Shown here: positions 16,903-25,433 of the stretch, piece by piece | Position numbering within the stretch: the stretch's first letter is position 1 | Layout: every line of letters begins with the position of its first letter | Source of the DNA: Nonomuraea harbinensis | Lineage (GTDB): Bacteria > Actinomycetota > Actinomycetes > Streptosporangiales > Streptosporangiaceae | Reading direction: 5' to 3' | Length of the DNA: 64,000 nt | Assembly (NCBI RefSeq): GCF_019396385.1 | Contig: NZ_JAHKRN010000050.1 | Location: forward strand, 1 to 64,000 | Made by a program: the position numbers and the translations under genes | The notes under the pieces: model-generated | Databases searched by the model: none | The model's input: the letters and a program-made list of their open reading frames with translations, nothing else | Told to the model about the DNA's origin: nothing

Positions 16903-17231
16903 GTGATCTCGGTGAAGCCGTGGTCGGCGCCGATGGTCTCGGCCCAGCGCTCCACGGCGGGGCCCGCCACCTCGACGGTGTGGCCGCAGCGGCGGCAGAC
17001 CAGATGGTGGTGGTGCTCGCCGGTGGCGCACGCGCGGTAGACCGACTCGCCTTCGTCGTTGCGCAGCACGTCGACCTTGCCGTGGTCGGCCAGCGTCTGC
17101 AGCGCGCGGTAGACCGTGGTCAGCCCGATCTTCGCGCCGTGCTGGCGCATCTCCGTATAGACGTCCTGGGCGCTGCGGAACCCCTCGCTCTGACGCAGGG
17201 TTTCGTGGACGGCCTGCCGCCTGGAGGTCAT
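16842..17231 (-). CDS. zur: Fur-family zinc uptake regulator
   Basis: A 129-aa Fur-family repressor. It has a winged-helix N-terminus (RSAQDVYTEMRQHGAKIGLT, then TVYRALQTLADHGKVDVL), the metal-site histidines in CATGEHHHHLVCRRCGHTVE, and a second CxxC structural zinc site near the C-terminus (FGTCSSCSK). It is the last gene of the znuACB-zur operon, overlapping the permease by 4 nt. That context assigns it as Zur rather than Fur. It should bind the Zur box upstream of the operon when zinc is sufficient. Confidence 0.93.
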   Translation of the reverse strand: MTSRRQAVHETLRQSEGFRSAQDVYTEMRQHGAKIGLTTVYRALQTLADHGKVDVLRNDEGESVYRACATGEHHHHLVCRRCGHTVEVAGPAVERWAETIGADHGFTEITHTVEVFGTCSSCSKPPEAG

Positions 17232-18109
17232 CTGACCTCCTTGACGCGGACGCTGCCTGCCTGCTGGCTCACGTTCGACTCCTGGGATCGGCCTTGACGT
17301 ACGAATCTACCGACACCGAGGGCCAGGACGAAGCCGGCCAGGGCGAGAAGGACGATGGCCGCCCCCGGCGGCACCCGCGTGGAGGCGGTCGAGGCGAGCA
17401 GCCCGCCCACCGACGCCACCACGCCGAACACCATGGCCAGCAGCATTGTCGTGCGGAACCCTCTGGTGAGCTGCTGGCTGGTCGCCACCGGGATCACCAT
17501 GAGCGCGCTGACCAGCAGCAGGCCGACCACCCGCATGGCGATGACCACGGTCAGCGCGGCCGTGACCGCGACCAGCACGCTGAGGAAGCGCACCGGCAGC
17601 CCACTGGCCCTGGCCATCTCCTCGTCCTGGCAGAGCACGAACAGCTCCCTGCCGAAGACCGTGACCACCCCGAGCACCAGCACGGCCAGGCCGCCGATGA
17701 CCCAGATGTCCTCGGTCGTGACGCTGGCGATGGCGCCGAACAGGTAGGAGTTGAGCTTGGCGTTGCTGCCGCCGGGCGCGATGCCCATGAGCATGACGCC
17801 GCCCGCGATGCCGCCGTAGAACAGCAGCGCCAGCGCCACGTCGCCGCTCGTGCGGCCGCGCGCCCTGACCAGCTCGATGGCGAGAGCCCCCGCGATCGCC
17901 ACCACGACGGCCGTCAGCACCGGGGCGGTGCCGGTCAGGAAGCCGAGCGCGACGCCGGTCAGCGCCACGTGGCCGATGCCGTCGCCGAGCAGGGCCAGCC
18001 TGCGCTGCACGATGAACGTGCCCACGGCGGGCGCGCAGAGCCCCACCAGCAGGGCGGCGATCAGCGCGAGCTGGAAGAACTGCTTGTCGAGCAGGCTCAG
18101 GTCGATCAT
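17228..18109 (-). CDS. znuB: Zinc ABC transporter permease
   Basis: A 293-aa permease of the ABC-3 metal family with eight to nine helices. The start FQLALIAALLVGLCAPAVGT and the GDGIGHVALTGVALGFL block (the loop thought to contact the ATPase) are diagnostic. It forms the membrane channel for zinc import with the ATPase (overlap 4 nt upstream) and the binding protein; the Zur regulator overlaps downstream. Confidence 0.94.
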   Translation of the reverse strand: MIDLSLLDKQFFQLALIAALLVGLCAPAVGTFIVQRRLALLGDGIGHVALTGVALGFLTGTAPVLTAVVVAIAGALAIELVRARGRTSGDVALALLFYGGIAGGVMLMGIAPGGSNAKLNSYLFGAIASVTTEDIWVIGGLAVLVLGVVTVFGRELFVLCQDEEMARASGLPVRFLSVLVAVTAALTVVIAMRVVGLLLVSALMVIPVATSQQLTRGFRTTMLLAMVFGVVASVGGLLASTASTRVPPGAAIVLLALAGFVLALGVGRFVRQGRSQESNVSQQAGSVRVKEVR

Positions 18110-18882
18110 GGTTCTCCCTGCCAGCCGCGGAGCGGGCCCGCGGCGGCTTCGGCGGCGTGCGGGTGCACGTGCTCGTGACCCGGTCTGGCGCAGTCGCCCT
18201 CCGGCTCGGGGGGCGGCCCGTCATGGGCGATGCGGCCCTCCCGGACCACCACGCCGCGCGTGATGAGCGGCTCCAGCGGGCCCAGCTCGTGCGCGACCAG
18301 GACGATGGTCTTCCCGGCGGACACCAGGCGGGCGAGCGTGTCGGCGAGCAGCCGCTGGGTCCCGGCGTCGACGCCGGCGGTCGGTTCGTCCATCACGTAG
18401 GTGTCGGGCTCCCCGGCCAGCGCGCGGGCGATGAGCACCCGCTGCTGCTGGCCTCCGGACAGGGCCTGCGCCGAGTCGCCGGCCCGGTCGGACAGCCCCA
18501 CCGCCTCCAGAGCGCGGGCCACGGCCTCCCTGTCCTCCTGACGGTAGGGGCTCAGCCTGCGCCGCCGGGCGACCCGGCCGGAGGTGACGACCTCCCGTAC
18601 GGTGGCGGGCACGCCGCCGCCGATCGCCAGGCGCTGCGGCACGTAGCCGATGCGCCACCAGTGGCGGAACCGCGCGGGCGGTGAGCCGTAGAGCAGGGTC
18701 GTGCCGCCGGACAGCGGCGTGAGCCCGAGCAGCGCGCGCACGAGCGTCGACTTGCCCGAGCCGTTGGCGCCCATGATGGCCACGACCTCGCCCTCGCGGA
18801 CGGTCAGGTCGACGCCCGCCAGCACAGGCCGGCCGTCGAGCGCGACCCGCCCGCCGGTCATCGCGAACGCGGTCTCGCTCAT
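18106..18882 (-). CDS. znuC: Zinc ABC transporter ATP-binding protein
   Basis: A 258-aa ABC ATPase with Walker A GANGSGKST (about residues 37-45), Q-loop VPQRLA, signature LSGGQQQRVLIARAL, Walker B YVMDEPTAGVD and switch histidine VAHELG. The histidine-rich tail (PGHEHVHPHAAE) may bind zinc. ATG 18882 overlaps the znuA stop as ATGA; an in-frame GTG at 18891 lies inside znuA and is less likely. Confidence 0.94.
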   Translation of the reverse strand: MSETAFAMTGGRVALDGRPVLAGVDLTVREGEVVAIMGANGSGKSTLVRALLGLTPLSGGTTLLYGSPPARFRHWWRIGYVPQRLAIGGGVPATVREVVTSGRVARRRRLSPYRQEDREAVARALEAVGLSDRAGDSAQALSGGQQQRVLIARALAGEPDTYVMDEPTAGVDAGTQRLLADTLARLVSAGKTIVLVAHELGPLEPLITRGVVVREGRIAHDGPPPEPEGDCARPGHEHVHPHAAEAAAGPLRGWQGEP

Positions 18883-19811
18883 GTGGTGCACCCCAGGGCC
18901 GTCTGCAATGTCCTCAGATTGTCGCGCATCGCGGACGCGTAATTGCCGGAAGGCGCGCTCTCCAGCGGGTCGAGCACCGCCGTCTTCGCGCCGACCTCGC
19001 CGGCCAGCACCTCGGCCACCTTGGGGCTGACCAGCGCCTCGGTGAAGATCGTGGTCACCTTCTCGCGCTTGGCCAGCTCGGCCACCTCGGCCAGCCGGGC
19101 GGGCGAGGGCTCGGACTCGGGGTCGAGCGTGATGCCCACCTGCTCCAGCTTGTAACGGTCGGCCAGATAGCCGAACGCCTCGTGCGCGGTGACCATCGTG
19201 CGCGTCGAGCAGGTGGCCAGGCCCTTGCTAAACTCCTCGTCCAGCGCGGTGAGCGAGGCGGCGGTCTTGGCGGCGCGGTCCTTGAACGCCTGCGCGTGCG
19301 CGGGGTCCGCGGCGGCCAGCCGCTCGCCCAGCTCCGTGGCGACGGCGGCGAACCTGGACGGGTCGAGCCACAGGTGCGGATCGTAGGAGACCTCGTGGTC
19401 GTGGGCCTCCTCGCCTTCCTCGTGCTCGTGCTCGTCGTGCCCGCCCGCCGGGATCGTCCGGACGGCGGTGGCGGCGTCGAACGCCGTGTCGGGCGCGACG
19501 GCCTCGTCCACCGCGGGCTGCACGCCCTTGATGTAGACGGTGAGCGCCGCGTCCTCCAGCTGGGCCATCTGGTGGGCGCCCAGCTCCATGTCGTGCGGCT
19601 CGACACCGGGAGTGGTCAGGCTCGACACCTGGACGTCGGAGCCGCCGACCTGCTCGGTGATCCACTGCAGCGGATAGAAGGCGGCGACCACCTGCGGAGT
19701 GTCTCCGGTGGCCGCGCCGGTCCCGGCGTCGGCGCCGCACGCGGTCGTGGCCAGCAACGTCGCGCCCGCGAGCGCCCCAGCGACCCGCATACGGGAATGT
19801 CCTGACATCAT
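18879..19811 (-). CDS. znuA: Zinc ABC transporter substrate-binding lipoprotein
   Basis: A 310-aa cluster A-I metal-binding lipoprotein. The signal ends at the lipobox LLATTACGAD. The metal ligands are expected in the conserved PHDMELGAHQ, HLWLDPS and THE/AHEAFGY segments. A histidine/acidic loop (GGHDEHEHEEGEEAHDHEV, about residues 127-145) is typical of zinc rather than manganese binders. It is the first gene of the operon; start may be ATG 19811, 19808 or 19790. A Zur-box-like sequence lies 22 bp upstream. Confidence 0.94.
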   Translation of the reverse strand: MMSGHSRMRVAGALAGATLLATTACGADAGTGAATGDTPQVVAAFYPLQWITEQVGGSDVQVSSLTTPGVEPHDMELGAHQMAQLEDAALTVYIKGVQPAVDEAVAPDTAFDAATAVRTIPAGGHDEHEHEEGEEAHDHEVSYDPHLWLDPSRFAAVATELGERLAAADPAHAQAFKDRAAKTAASLTALDEEFSKGLATCSTRTMVTAHEAFGYLADRYKLEQVGITLDPESEPSPARLAEVAELAKREKVTTIFTEALVSPKVAEVLAGEVGAKTAVLDPLESAPSGNYASAMRDNLRTLQTALGCTT

Positions 19812-19832
19812 GTGAGTCAGTATGCCGGGGAA

Positions 19833-19847
19833 TGAAAATGGTTGTCA
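19833..19847. promoter_or_regulatory. Zur box upstream of znuA
   Basis: The 15-mer TGAAAATGGTTGTCA is an imperfect palindrome. On the minus strand it differs in two positions from the TGAAAATCATTTTCA type sequence recognised by actinobacterial Zur. It lies in the only promoter region of the znuACB-zur operon, so zinc-dependent autorepression is expected. Confidence 0.8.
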
Positions 19848-19911
19848 AAGTCGATGGCTTGGGATGCCGGACGGCGGCTGGGGGCCAGGCCTTCCGCACG
19901 GCATCCCGCCA

Positions 19912-20772
19912 TCACCTCGGGGGAGGTACGCCGGCTGAGCCGTAGCCGGCACCCGAGGTGAGGTCCAGCCGCTGTTCGCCCGCGTAGACGTTCATCGAGT
20001 CCCCGCGCAGGAACCCGATGAGCGTCAGGCCCTCCTCGGCGGCCAGCTCGGCCGCGAGGGAGGACGGGGCGGACACCGCGGCGAGCACCGGAACGCCCCC
20101 CATCACCGCCTTCTGCACCAGCTCGAAGGAGGCCCGGCCGGACACCATCAGGACGGTGCCCCGCAACGGCAGCCGCCCGTTCCTGAGCGCCCAGCCCAGG
20201 AGCTTGTCCACCGCGTTGTGCCGGCCCACGTCCTCGCGGACGCAGAGCGGCTCGCCCTCGGCGGTGAACAGACCGGCGGCGTGCAGCCCGCCGGTCCGGT
20301 CGAAGACCCGCTGGGCCGCGCGCAGCCTGCCGGGCAGGGCCGCCACGGTCGCCCGGCCGAGTTCGACGGGGTCGTCGTGCGCGGCCCAGCGGGCGACGGT
20401 GCGCACCGCCTCCAGCGAGGCCTTGCCGCAGACCCCGCAGGAGGAGGTGGTGTAGAAGTTGCGCGGGGCCGGGGCCTGGACGCCCGGCGCGAGCCGCACG
20501 TCCAGGACGTTGTAGGTGTTCTGACCGTCCGCGGTCGCGCCCGCGCAGTAGCGGATCGTGGCGATGTCGTCCGCCGAGCCGACGGCCCCCTCGCTGACGA
20601 GGAAACCGGCGGCCAGGTCGAAGTCGTCGCCCGGGGTCCGCATGGTGACGGTCAGCGGGGTTCCGTCGAGCCGGATCTCCAGCGGCTCCTCCGCGGCGAG
20701 CGAGTCGATCCTGCGCGTCGGGGCGGCGTCCCTGATGCGCAGGATGCGGCGCTTGACGGAGACCCTAGACAT
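19912..20772 (-). CDS. fdhD: FdhD sulfurtransferase for formate dehydrogenase
   Basis: A 286-aa FdhD protein, which passes sulfur from a cysteine desulfurase to the Mo-bis-PGD cofactor and is needed for formate dehydrogenase activity. Motifs: EEPLEIRLDG, MRTPGDDFDLAAGFLVSEG, the catalytic-cysteine motif SSCGVCGKAS, and the C-terminal GRASFELVQKAVMGGVPVLA. ATG 20772 overlaps the preceding Fe-S subunit stop by 8 nt, which decides the start against an upstream in-frame ATG at 20811. It closes the fdh operon. Confidence 0.95.
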   Translation of the reverse strand: MSRVSVKRRILRIRDAAPTRRIDSLAAEEPLEIRLDGTPLTVTMRTPGDDFDLAAGFLVSEGAVGSADDIATIRYCAGATADGQNTYNVLDVRLAPGVQAPAPRNFYTTSSCGVCGKASLEAVRTVARWAAHDDPVELGRATVAALPGRLRAAQRVFDRTGGLHAAGLFTAEGEPLCVREDVGRHNAVDKLLGWALRNGRLPLRGTVLMVSGRASFELVQKAVMGGVPVLAAVSAPSSLAAELAAEEGLTLIGFLRGDSMNVYAGEQRLDLTSGAGYGSAGVPPPR

Positions 20773-21607
20773 AGCCGAACCCGAACCGTCCCTTGACGCA
20801 GAGATTGCCATGGGTGACCGGGTTGTCGTGCGGCGACGTCACCTTCACGATCTTGTTGTCCTGTACGTGCAGGGTCAGGTTGCAGCCGACCCCGCAGTAG
20901 CTGCAGATCGTCGTGGTCTCGGTCTGCCGCGACTCGTCCCAGGTGCCCTCGGCCCGCATGTCGAACTCGGTCTTGAACGACAGCGCCCCGGTGGGGCACA
21001 CCTCCACGCAGTTGCCGCAGTAGACGCAGGCCGAGTCGGTGAGCGGCGCGTCGAACTCGGTGGAGATCGTCGCGTCGAAGCCCCGGCCGGCCACGCCGAT
21101 GGCGAACGAGTTCTGCCACTGCTCGCCGCACGCGTCGACGCACTTGTAGCAGAGGATGCATTTGCCGTAGTCGCGCACGTACAGCTCGTTGTCGACCTTG
21201 GCGGGCTGCTCGACGGTGGCGGCGTCGTCGCCGAACCGGCCGGGTTCGGCGCCGTACTCCTCGATCCACTCGGCCGCCCGCGGCGTCGTGGACAGGTCGA
21301 CCGACGAGCCGAGCAGTTCCAGCACGACCTTGCGGCTGTGGCGGGTGCGCTCGGTGTCGGTGCCGACCGTCATGCCCGGCTCCACCTTCCTGGAGCAGGC
21401 GGGGGCGAGCGTCCGCGAGCCCTCCACCTCGACGACGCACACCCGGCAGGCGTTCTTCGGGGTGAGCGTGTCGCCGTAGCAGAGAGTCGGGACGTCCTTG
21501 CCCGCCGCCGCGCAGGCGTCCAGGATCGTCGAGCCTTCAGGCACGCGGACGTTCTCGCCGTCGATCTCGACGTCGACGAGCCGCCGAGGCGGCTGCAGCG
21601 GGATCAC
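20765..21607 (-). CDS. Formate dehydrogenase Fe-S subunit: ferredoxin-type N-terminus plus MopN [4Fe-4S] domain (split FdhA N-part)
   Basis: A 280-aa protein that corresponds to the N-terminal third of a canonical NAD-linked formate dehydrogenase alpha chain. In order it carries a [2Fe-2S] plant-ferredoxin domain (TLCYGDTLTPKNACRVC, then PAC), two [4Fe-4S] motifs (CILCYKCVDACGE; CVYCGNCVEVCPTGAL), and the molybdopterin N-terminal cluster (ICSYCGVGCNLTLHV ... GNLCVKGR). It stops just where the catalytic chain normally continues. That catalytic portion is a separate gene at 23494-25395, encoded upstream. GTG 21607 overlaps the stop of the NuoEF-like gene (GTGA). It should relay electrons from the Mo site to the FMN subunit. 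Confidence 0.88.
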   Translation of the reverse strand: MIPLQPPRRLVDVEIDGENVRVPEGSTILDACAAAGKDVPTLCYGDTLTPKNACRVCVVEVEGSRTLAPACSRKVEPGMTVGTDTERTRHSRKVVLELLGSSVDLSTTPRAAEWIEEYGAEPGRFGDDAATVEQPAKVDNELYVRDYGKCILCYKCVDACGEQWQNSFAIGVAGRGFDATISTEFDAPLTDSACVYCGNCVEVCPTGALSFKTEFDMRAEGTWDESRQTETTTICSYCGVGCNLTLHVQDNKIVKVTSPHDNPVTHGNLCVKGRFGFGYV

Positions 21608-23490
21608 CGGTACACCCCCAAGCGGTCGATGGCTGATTCCACGGCGTTCCAGGCGGTCTGGCCGAGCCCGCAGATCGAGGCGTCCCGCATGGTCTGCCCG
21701 ACCTCGCGCAGCAGCAGCAGGTCCCGCTCGTCCACCCGCTCCGACAGGCGGTGCAGCGCCTCCTCCTGCCGTACGGTGCCGACCCGGCAGGGCACGCACT
21801 GCCCGCACGACTCGTCACGGAAGAACTCGGCGATGCGCAGCAGGATCGCCTTGAGGTCCACGCTGTCGTCCAGCACGAGCACCACGCCGGAGCCCAGCGT
21901 GGCGCCCGCCTGCCTGGTGCCCTCGAACGTCAGCGGGATGTCGGGATCGGTCACGAACGCCCCGGCCGCGCCGCCGAGGAGCACCGCCCGCGTCTCGCCC
22001 ACCGGGCCCGCCAGGTCCATCAGCTCGCGGAGCGTCGCGCCGAACGGCAGCTCGTAGATGCCGGGCCGGGCGACGCCGCCGGACACGCAGAACAGCTTCG
22101 TGCCGGTCGAGGACCCGGTGCCGGTCGCGGCGTACGCCTGGGCGCCGTGCTCCAGGATCGGCAGCACGTTGACCAGCGTCTCCACGTTGTTGACCACCGT
22201 GGGCTTGCCGAACAGGCCCTTCTCCACCGGGAACGGCGGCTTGCTGCGCGGCTCGCCGCGGAAGCCCTCGATGGAGTTGAAGATCGCGGTCTCCTCGCCG
22301 CAGATGTACGCGCCCGCGCCTCTTCTCAGCTCGATGTCGAAGTCGAAGTCGTGGCCGAGGATGCCGGCGCCGAGCAGGCCCCTGGCGCGGGCGGTGGCGA
22401 TCGCGTGCTCCAGCCTCCTGACGGCCCTCGGGTACTCGCCCCTGATGTAGAGGTAGCCCTTGGCGCAGCCGGTGGCGTAGGCGGCGATCGTCATGGCCTC
22501 GACGAGCGCGTACGGGTCGCCCTCCATGATCACGCGATCCTTGAAGGTGCCCGGCTCGCTCTCGTCGGCGTTGCACACCAGGTAGTGCGGGTGGTCGGGC
22601 TGGCGTGCGGCGGCGTCCCACTTGCGGCCCGTCGGGAAGGCCGCGCCGCCCCGGCCGACCAGCCCCGACTCCAGCACCTCGCGGATCACCCCGGCGGGGC
22701 CGAGCCGGAAGGCCCGGCGCAGCGCGGCGTACCCGCCGTTGGCCCGGTAGTCGTCCAGGCTCGCCGGGTCCGCCACGCCGATGCGGCGTAGCAGGACGAG
22801 CCCGTCCTGCCCGGCCTGGGGCACGGCGGCCTCGGCGGGAGGCTCCCCGGCGTCCCCCGTCTGCCTGGCGCGCGGCCCGTCGGAGGCGGCCGTGCCGTTG
22901 GAGGTCGTGCTGGAGGAGCCGTTGAGCGGGACGCCGTCCGGGCCGGGCAAGCCCGTCCAGATTCCGTCCCCGATCGTCTCCGGGAGGACCGGCCCGTACA
23001 CGTCGGCCGTGGGCGGGTCGCCCGCCTCCAGGGCGAGGGCCGCCGGGGCGCGCTCGCACAGGCCGAGGCACGGGCTCGGCTGCCAGGACTCGCCGGGCGG
23101 GCCGAGCCGCTCCTCGACGCGCCGCCGTACCGCGTCCGCGCCCTTGGCGTGGCAGGCGAGGTCGGTGCAGACGTGCAGCACCCGGGGCGGGCGCGGTTGC
23201 ACGGAGAGCAGCGAGTAGAAGGTCGCCACCCCGTACGCCTCGGCGGGCGGCACGGTGAGGCGGCGGCAGATGTAGTCGAGCGCGCCCTCGCTGATCCACC
23301 CCACCCGGTCGTTGACCGCGTGCAGGGCCGGCAGCAGCAGGTCGCGGGAGCTCTCGGCGCGGGCCGCGACCCGCAGGTCGGTCGCGGTCCGCTCGCCGCC
23401 GTCCCAGGCGGAGGCGGGCGGCCCGAGCAGCGCGTCGACCGCCTCGCGCTCCTCGGCCGTCGGCTCCGCGTCACGGAATCGCAGGTCCAT
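21604..23490 (-). CDS. Formate dehydrogenase NAD/FMN subunit (NuoE-NuoF fusion)
   Basis: A 628-aa fused diaphorase. Residues 1 to about 160 are NuoE-like with a thioredoxin-fold [2Fe-2S] site (HVCTDLACHAKG and PCLGLCERAPA). A Ser/Thr-rich linker follows. From about 245 it is NuoF-like, with GRGGAAFPTGRKW (FMN), AGAYICGEETAIFNSIEG (NADH) and the C-terminal [4Fe-4S] motif ESCGQCVPCRVGT plus CGLGQ. It would accept electrons from the Fe-S subunit and reduce NAD+. It starts 3 bp after the catalytic subunit stop, and the Fe-S subunit follows with a 4-nt overlap. Confidence 0.93.
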   Translation of the reverse strand: MDLRFRDAEPTAEEREAVDALLGPPASAWDGGERTATDLRVAARAESSRDLLLPALHAVNDRVGWISEGALDYICRRLTVPPAEAYGVATFYSLLSVQPRPPRVLHVCTDLACHAKGADAVRRRVEERLGPPGESWQPSPCLGLCERAPAALALEAGDPPTADVYGPVLPETIGDGIWTGLPGPDGVPLNGSSSTTSNGTAASDGPRARQTGDAGEPPAEAAVPQAGQDGLVLLRRIGVADPASLDDYRANGGYAALRRAFRLGPAGVIREVLESGLVGRGGAAFPTGRKWDAAARQPDHPHYLVCNADESEPGTFKDRVIMEGDPYALVEAMTIAAYATGCAKGYLYIRGEYPRAVRRLEHAIATARARGLLGAGILGHDFDFDIELRRGAGAYICGEETAIFNSIEGFRGEPRSKPPFPVEKGLFGKPTVVNNVETLVNVLPILEHGAQAYAATGTGSSTGTKLFCVSGGVARPGIYELPFGATLRELMDLAGPVGETRAVLLGGAAGAFVTDPDIPLTFEGTRQAGATLGSGVVLVLDDSVDLKAILLRIAEFFRDESCGQCVPCRVGTVRQEEALHRLSERVDERDLLLLREVGQTMRDASICGLGQTAWNAVESAIDRLGVYR

Positions 23491-23493
23491 CGC

Positions 23494-25395
23494 TCACCCG
23501 ACCTTGACGAGCTTCTCGACGCGTACGGCGGCCGCCTTGAACTCGGCGGTGCCCGCGATGGGACAGGTGGCCTCGATGGTCAGCGAGTTGACGTCGACCT
23601 CGTCCGGGAAGTGGAACGTCATGAACACCAGCCCCGGCCGCAGGGCGGGGTCGATGTACACGGGCGCGACCACCGAGGCCCGGCGCGAGGTGATGCGCAC
23701 CTCCTCACCGGCCACGAGGCCGAGCCGCTCGGCGTCCTCCGGGCACATGTCGATCGTCTCCCCGCGCCGCAGCGGCGAGGCGAACCCCGAGGACTGCACA
23801 CCCGTGTTGTACGAGTCGAGCCTGCGCCCGGTGGTGAGGCGGAGCGGGTACTCCTCGTCCAGCAGGTCGACCGGCGGCGAGTGGCGCAGCACCGCGAACG
23901 CGGCGGGCATGCCGCGCTTGACCGGGTCGGTCTCCCACAGCCGCGCGTGCAGGTACGGCGGCTCCAGCGTGTCCTCGGAGAAGCACGGCCACTGGATGCC
24001 CTGGTGCTCGTCCAGCCGCCGGTAGGTCATGCCGTGGTGCACGGGGGAGACCGAGCGCAGCTCGTCCCAGACCTGCTCGGCGCCGTCGTAACTCCAGTCG
24101 TGGCCCAGCCTGCGGGCCAGCTGGCAGAGGATCTCGATGTCGTCGCGGGCCTCGCCCGGTGGATCGAGCGCCTTGCGCACCCGTTGCACCCGCCGCTCGC
24201 TGTTGGTGAACGTGCCGTCGGCCTCGCACCACGCGGCGCTGGCGGGCAGCACCACGTGGGCCATCTGGGCGGTCTTGGTGAGGAAGATGTCCTGCACGAC
24301 GAGGTGGTCGAGCATGGACAGGCGCTTGATGCAGGCCAGCGAGTCGGCCTCGGACTGCACCGGATTCTCACCGATGAGATAGCAGGTGGTGACGTGGCCC
24401 TCGGCCATCGCCTCCAGCATCTCGGTGAGGTTGTGGCCATACTTCGGCTGGATCGGCGCCCCCCACGCCCGCTCGAAGGAGGCCCGGATCTCCGGGTCCA
24501 GGATGTCCTGGAAGCCCGGCAGCCGGTTGGGGATGGCGCCCATGTCGCCGCCGCCCTGCACGTTGTTCTGGCCGCGCAGCGGCGACAGGCCGGAGCCGTA
24601 GCGGCCGACGTGGCCGGTCAGCAGGCTGAGGTTGATCAGCGCGCGGACGTTGTCGGTGGCGTTGTGGTGCTCGGTGATGCCGAGCGTCCAGCAGAGCTGG
24701 GCGCGGTCGGCGCGGGCGTAGGCGTGCGCCAGCTCCCTGATCGCGTCCGCGGGCACGCCGGTGACCTGCTCGGCCACGCCGAGCGTCCACGGCTCGACCG
24801 ACGCGCGGAACTCCTCGAAGCCGGTCGTGGCGCGCTCGATGAACGCCTCGTTGTGCAGCCCGGCGTGGATGATCTCGCGGGCTATGGCGTGGGCGAGCGG
24901 GATGTCGGTGCCCACGTTCAGGCCCAGCCACAGGTCCGCCCACTGCGCGGTGCCGGTGCGCCGTGGATCCACGGCGAACATCCGGGCGCCGTTGTGTATG
25001 CCCTTCAAGACGTGCTGGAAGAAGATCGGATGCGCGTTCCGGGCCGCCGAGCCCCACATCACGATCACGTCGGTGTCCTCGACCTCCTGGTATGAGGAGG
25101 TGCCGCCGCCACTGCCGAACACCGCGGAGAGCCCCGCCACGCTGGGCGCGTGACAGGTGCGGTTGCAGGAGTCCACGTTGTTGGTGCCGATGACCACGCG
25201 GGTGAACTTCTGGCCCACGTAGTTCATCTCGTTCGTCGAACGGGCGCACGACAGCATGGCGAAGCTGTCGGGGCCGTGCTCGGCGACGTTGCGGCGGAAA
25301 CCCTCGGCGGCGCGGTCGAGCGCCTCTTCCCAGGTCGCCCTGCGCAGCACGCCGTCCTCGCGCACCAGTGGATGGGTCAGGCGGTCATAGCTCAT
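23494..25395 (-). CDS. Formate dehydrogenase catalytic subunit (Mo/W-bis-PGD), lacking its N-terminal cluster domain
   Basis: A 633-aa molybdopterin oxidoreductase chain. The active-site segment NNVDSCNRTCHAPSVAGL shows a cysteine at the Mo ligand position (a Cys, not Sec, enzyme) followed by the catalytic His. The Mo-cofactor domains continue with SPLRGQNNVQGGGDMG and the C-terminal MopB-like domain (LRLTTGRRLDSYNTG, ATCPIAGTAEFK). The usual N-terminal CxxCxxxC cluster is missing here and found in the 20765-21607 gene; the two pieces together sum to 913 aa, normal for one-piece FdhA. ATG 25395 has GGAGGG at 4 nt. It is first in the operon, with its own GntR-type operator upstream. Confidence 0.92.
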   Translation of the reverse strand: MSYDRLTHPLVREDGVLRRATWEEALDRAAEGFRRNVAEHGPDSFAMLSCARSTNEMNYVGQKFTRVVIGTNNVDSCNRTCHAPSVAGLSAVFGSGGGTSSYQEVEDTDVIVMWGSAARNAHPIFFQHVLKGIHNGARMFAVDPRRTGTAQWADLWLGLNVGTDIPLAHAIAREIIHAGLHNEAFIERATTGFEEFRASVEPWTLGVAEQVTGVPADAIRELAHAYARADRAQLCWTLGITEHHNATDNVRALINLSLLTGHVGRYGSGLSPLRGQNNVQGGGDMGAIPNRLPGFQDILDPEIRASFERAWGAPIQPKYGHNLTEMLEAMAEGHVTTCYLIGENPVQSEADSLACIKRLSMLDHLVVQDIFLTKTAQMAHVVLPASAAWCEADGTFTNSERRVQRVRKALDPPGEARDDIEILCQLARRLGHDWSYDGAEQVWDELRSVSPVHHGMTYRRLDEHQGIQWPCFSEDTLEPPYLHARLWETDPVKRGMPAAFAVLRHSPPVDLLDEEYPLRLTTGRRLDSYNTGVQSSGFASPLRRGETIDMCPEDAERLGLVAGEEVRITSRRASVVAPVYIDPALRPGLVFMTFHFPDEVDVNSLTIEATCPIAGTAEFKAAAVRVEKLVKVG

Positions 25396-25407
25396 GATCC
25401 CTCCATT

Positions 25408-25424
25408 CTGTATACAGGCTACGG
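25408..25424. promoter_or_regulatory. GntR-type operator upstream of fdh
   Basis: CTGTATACAG is a perfect 10-bp palindrome, followed 4 bp later by CGGTATG, the same element seen at the other oxalate-cluster promoters. It lies 13 bp before the fdh catalytic subunit start and just after the PanE-like stop, so it implies that fdh has its own regulated promoter. It is the weakest match of the series. Confidence 0.6.
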
Positions 25425-25433
25425 TATGTGTCC

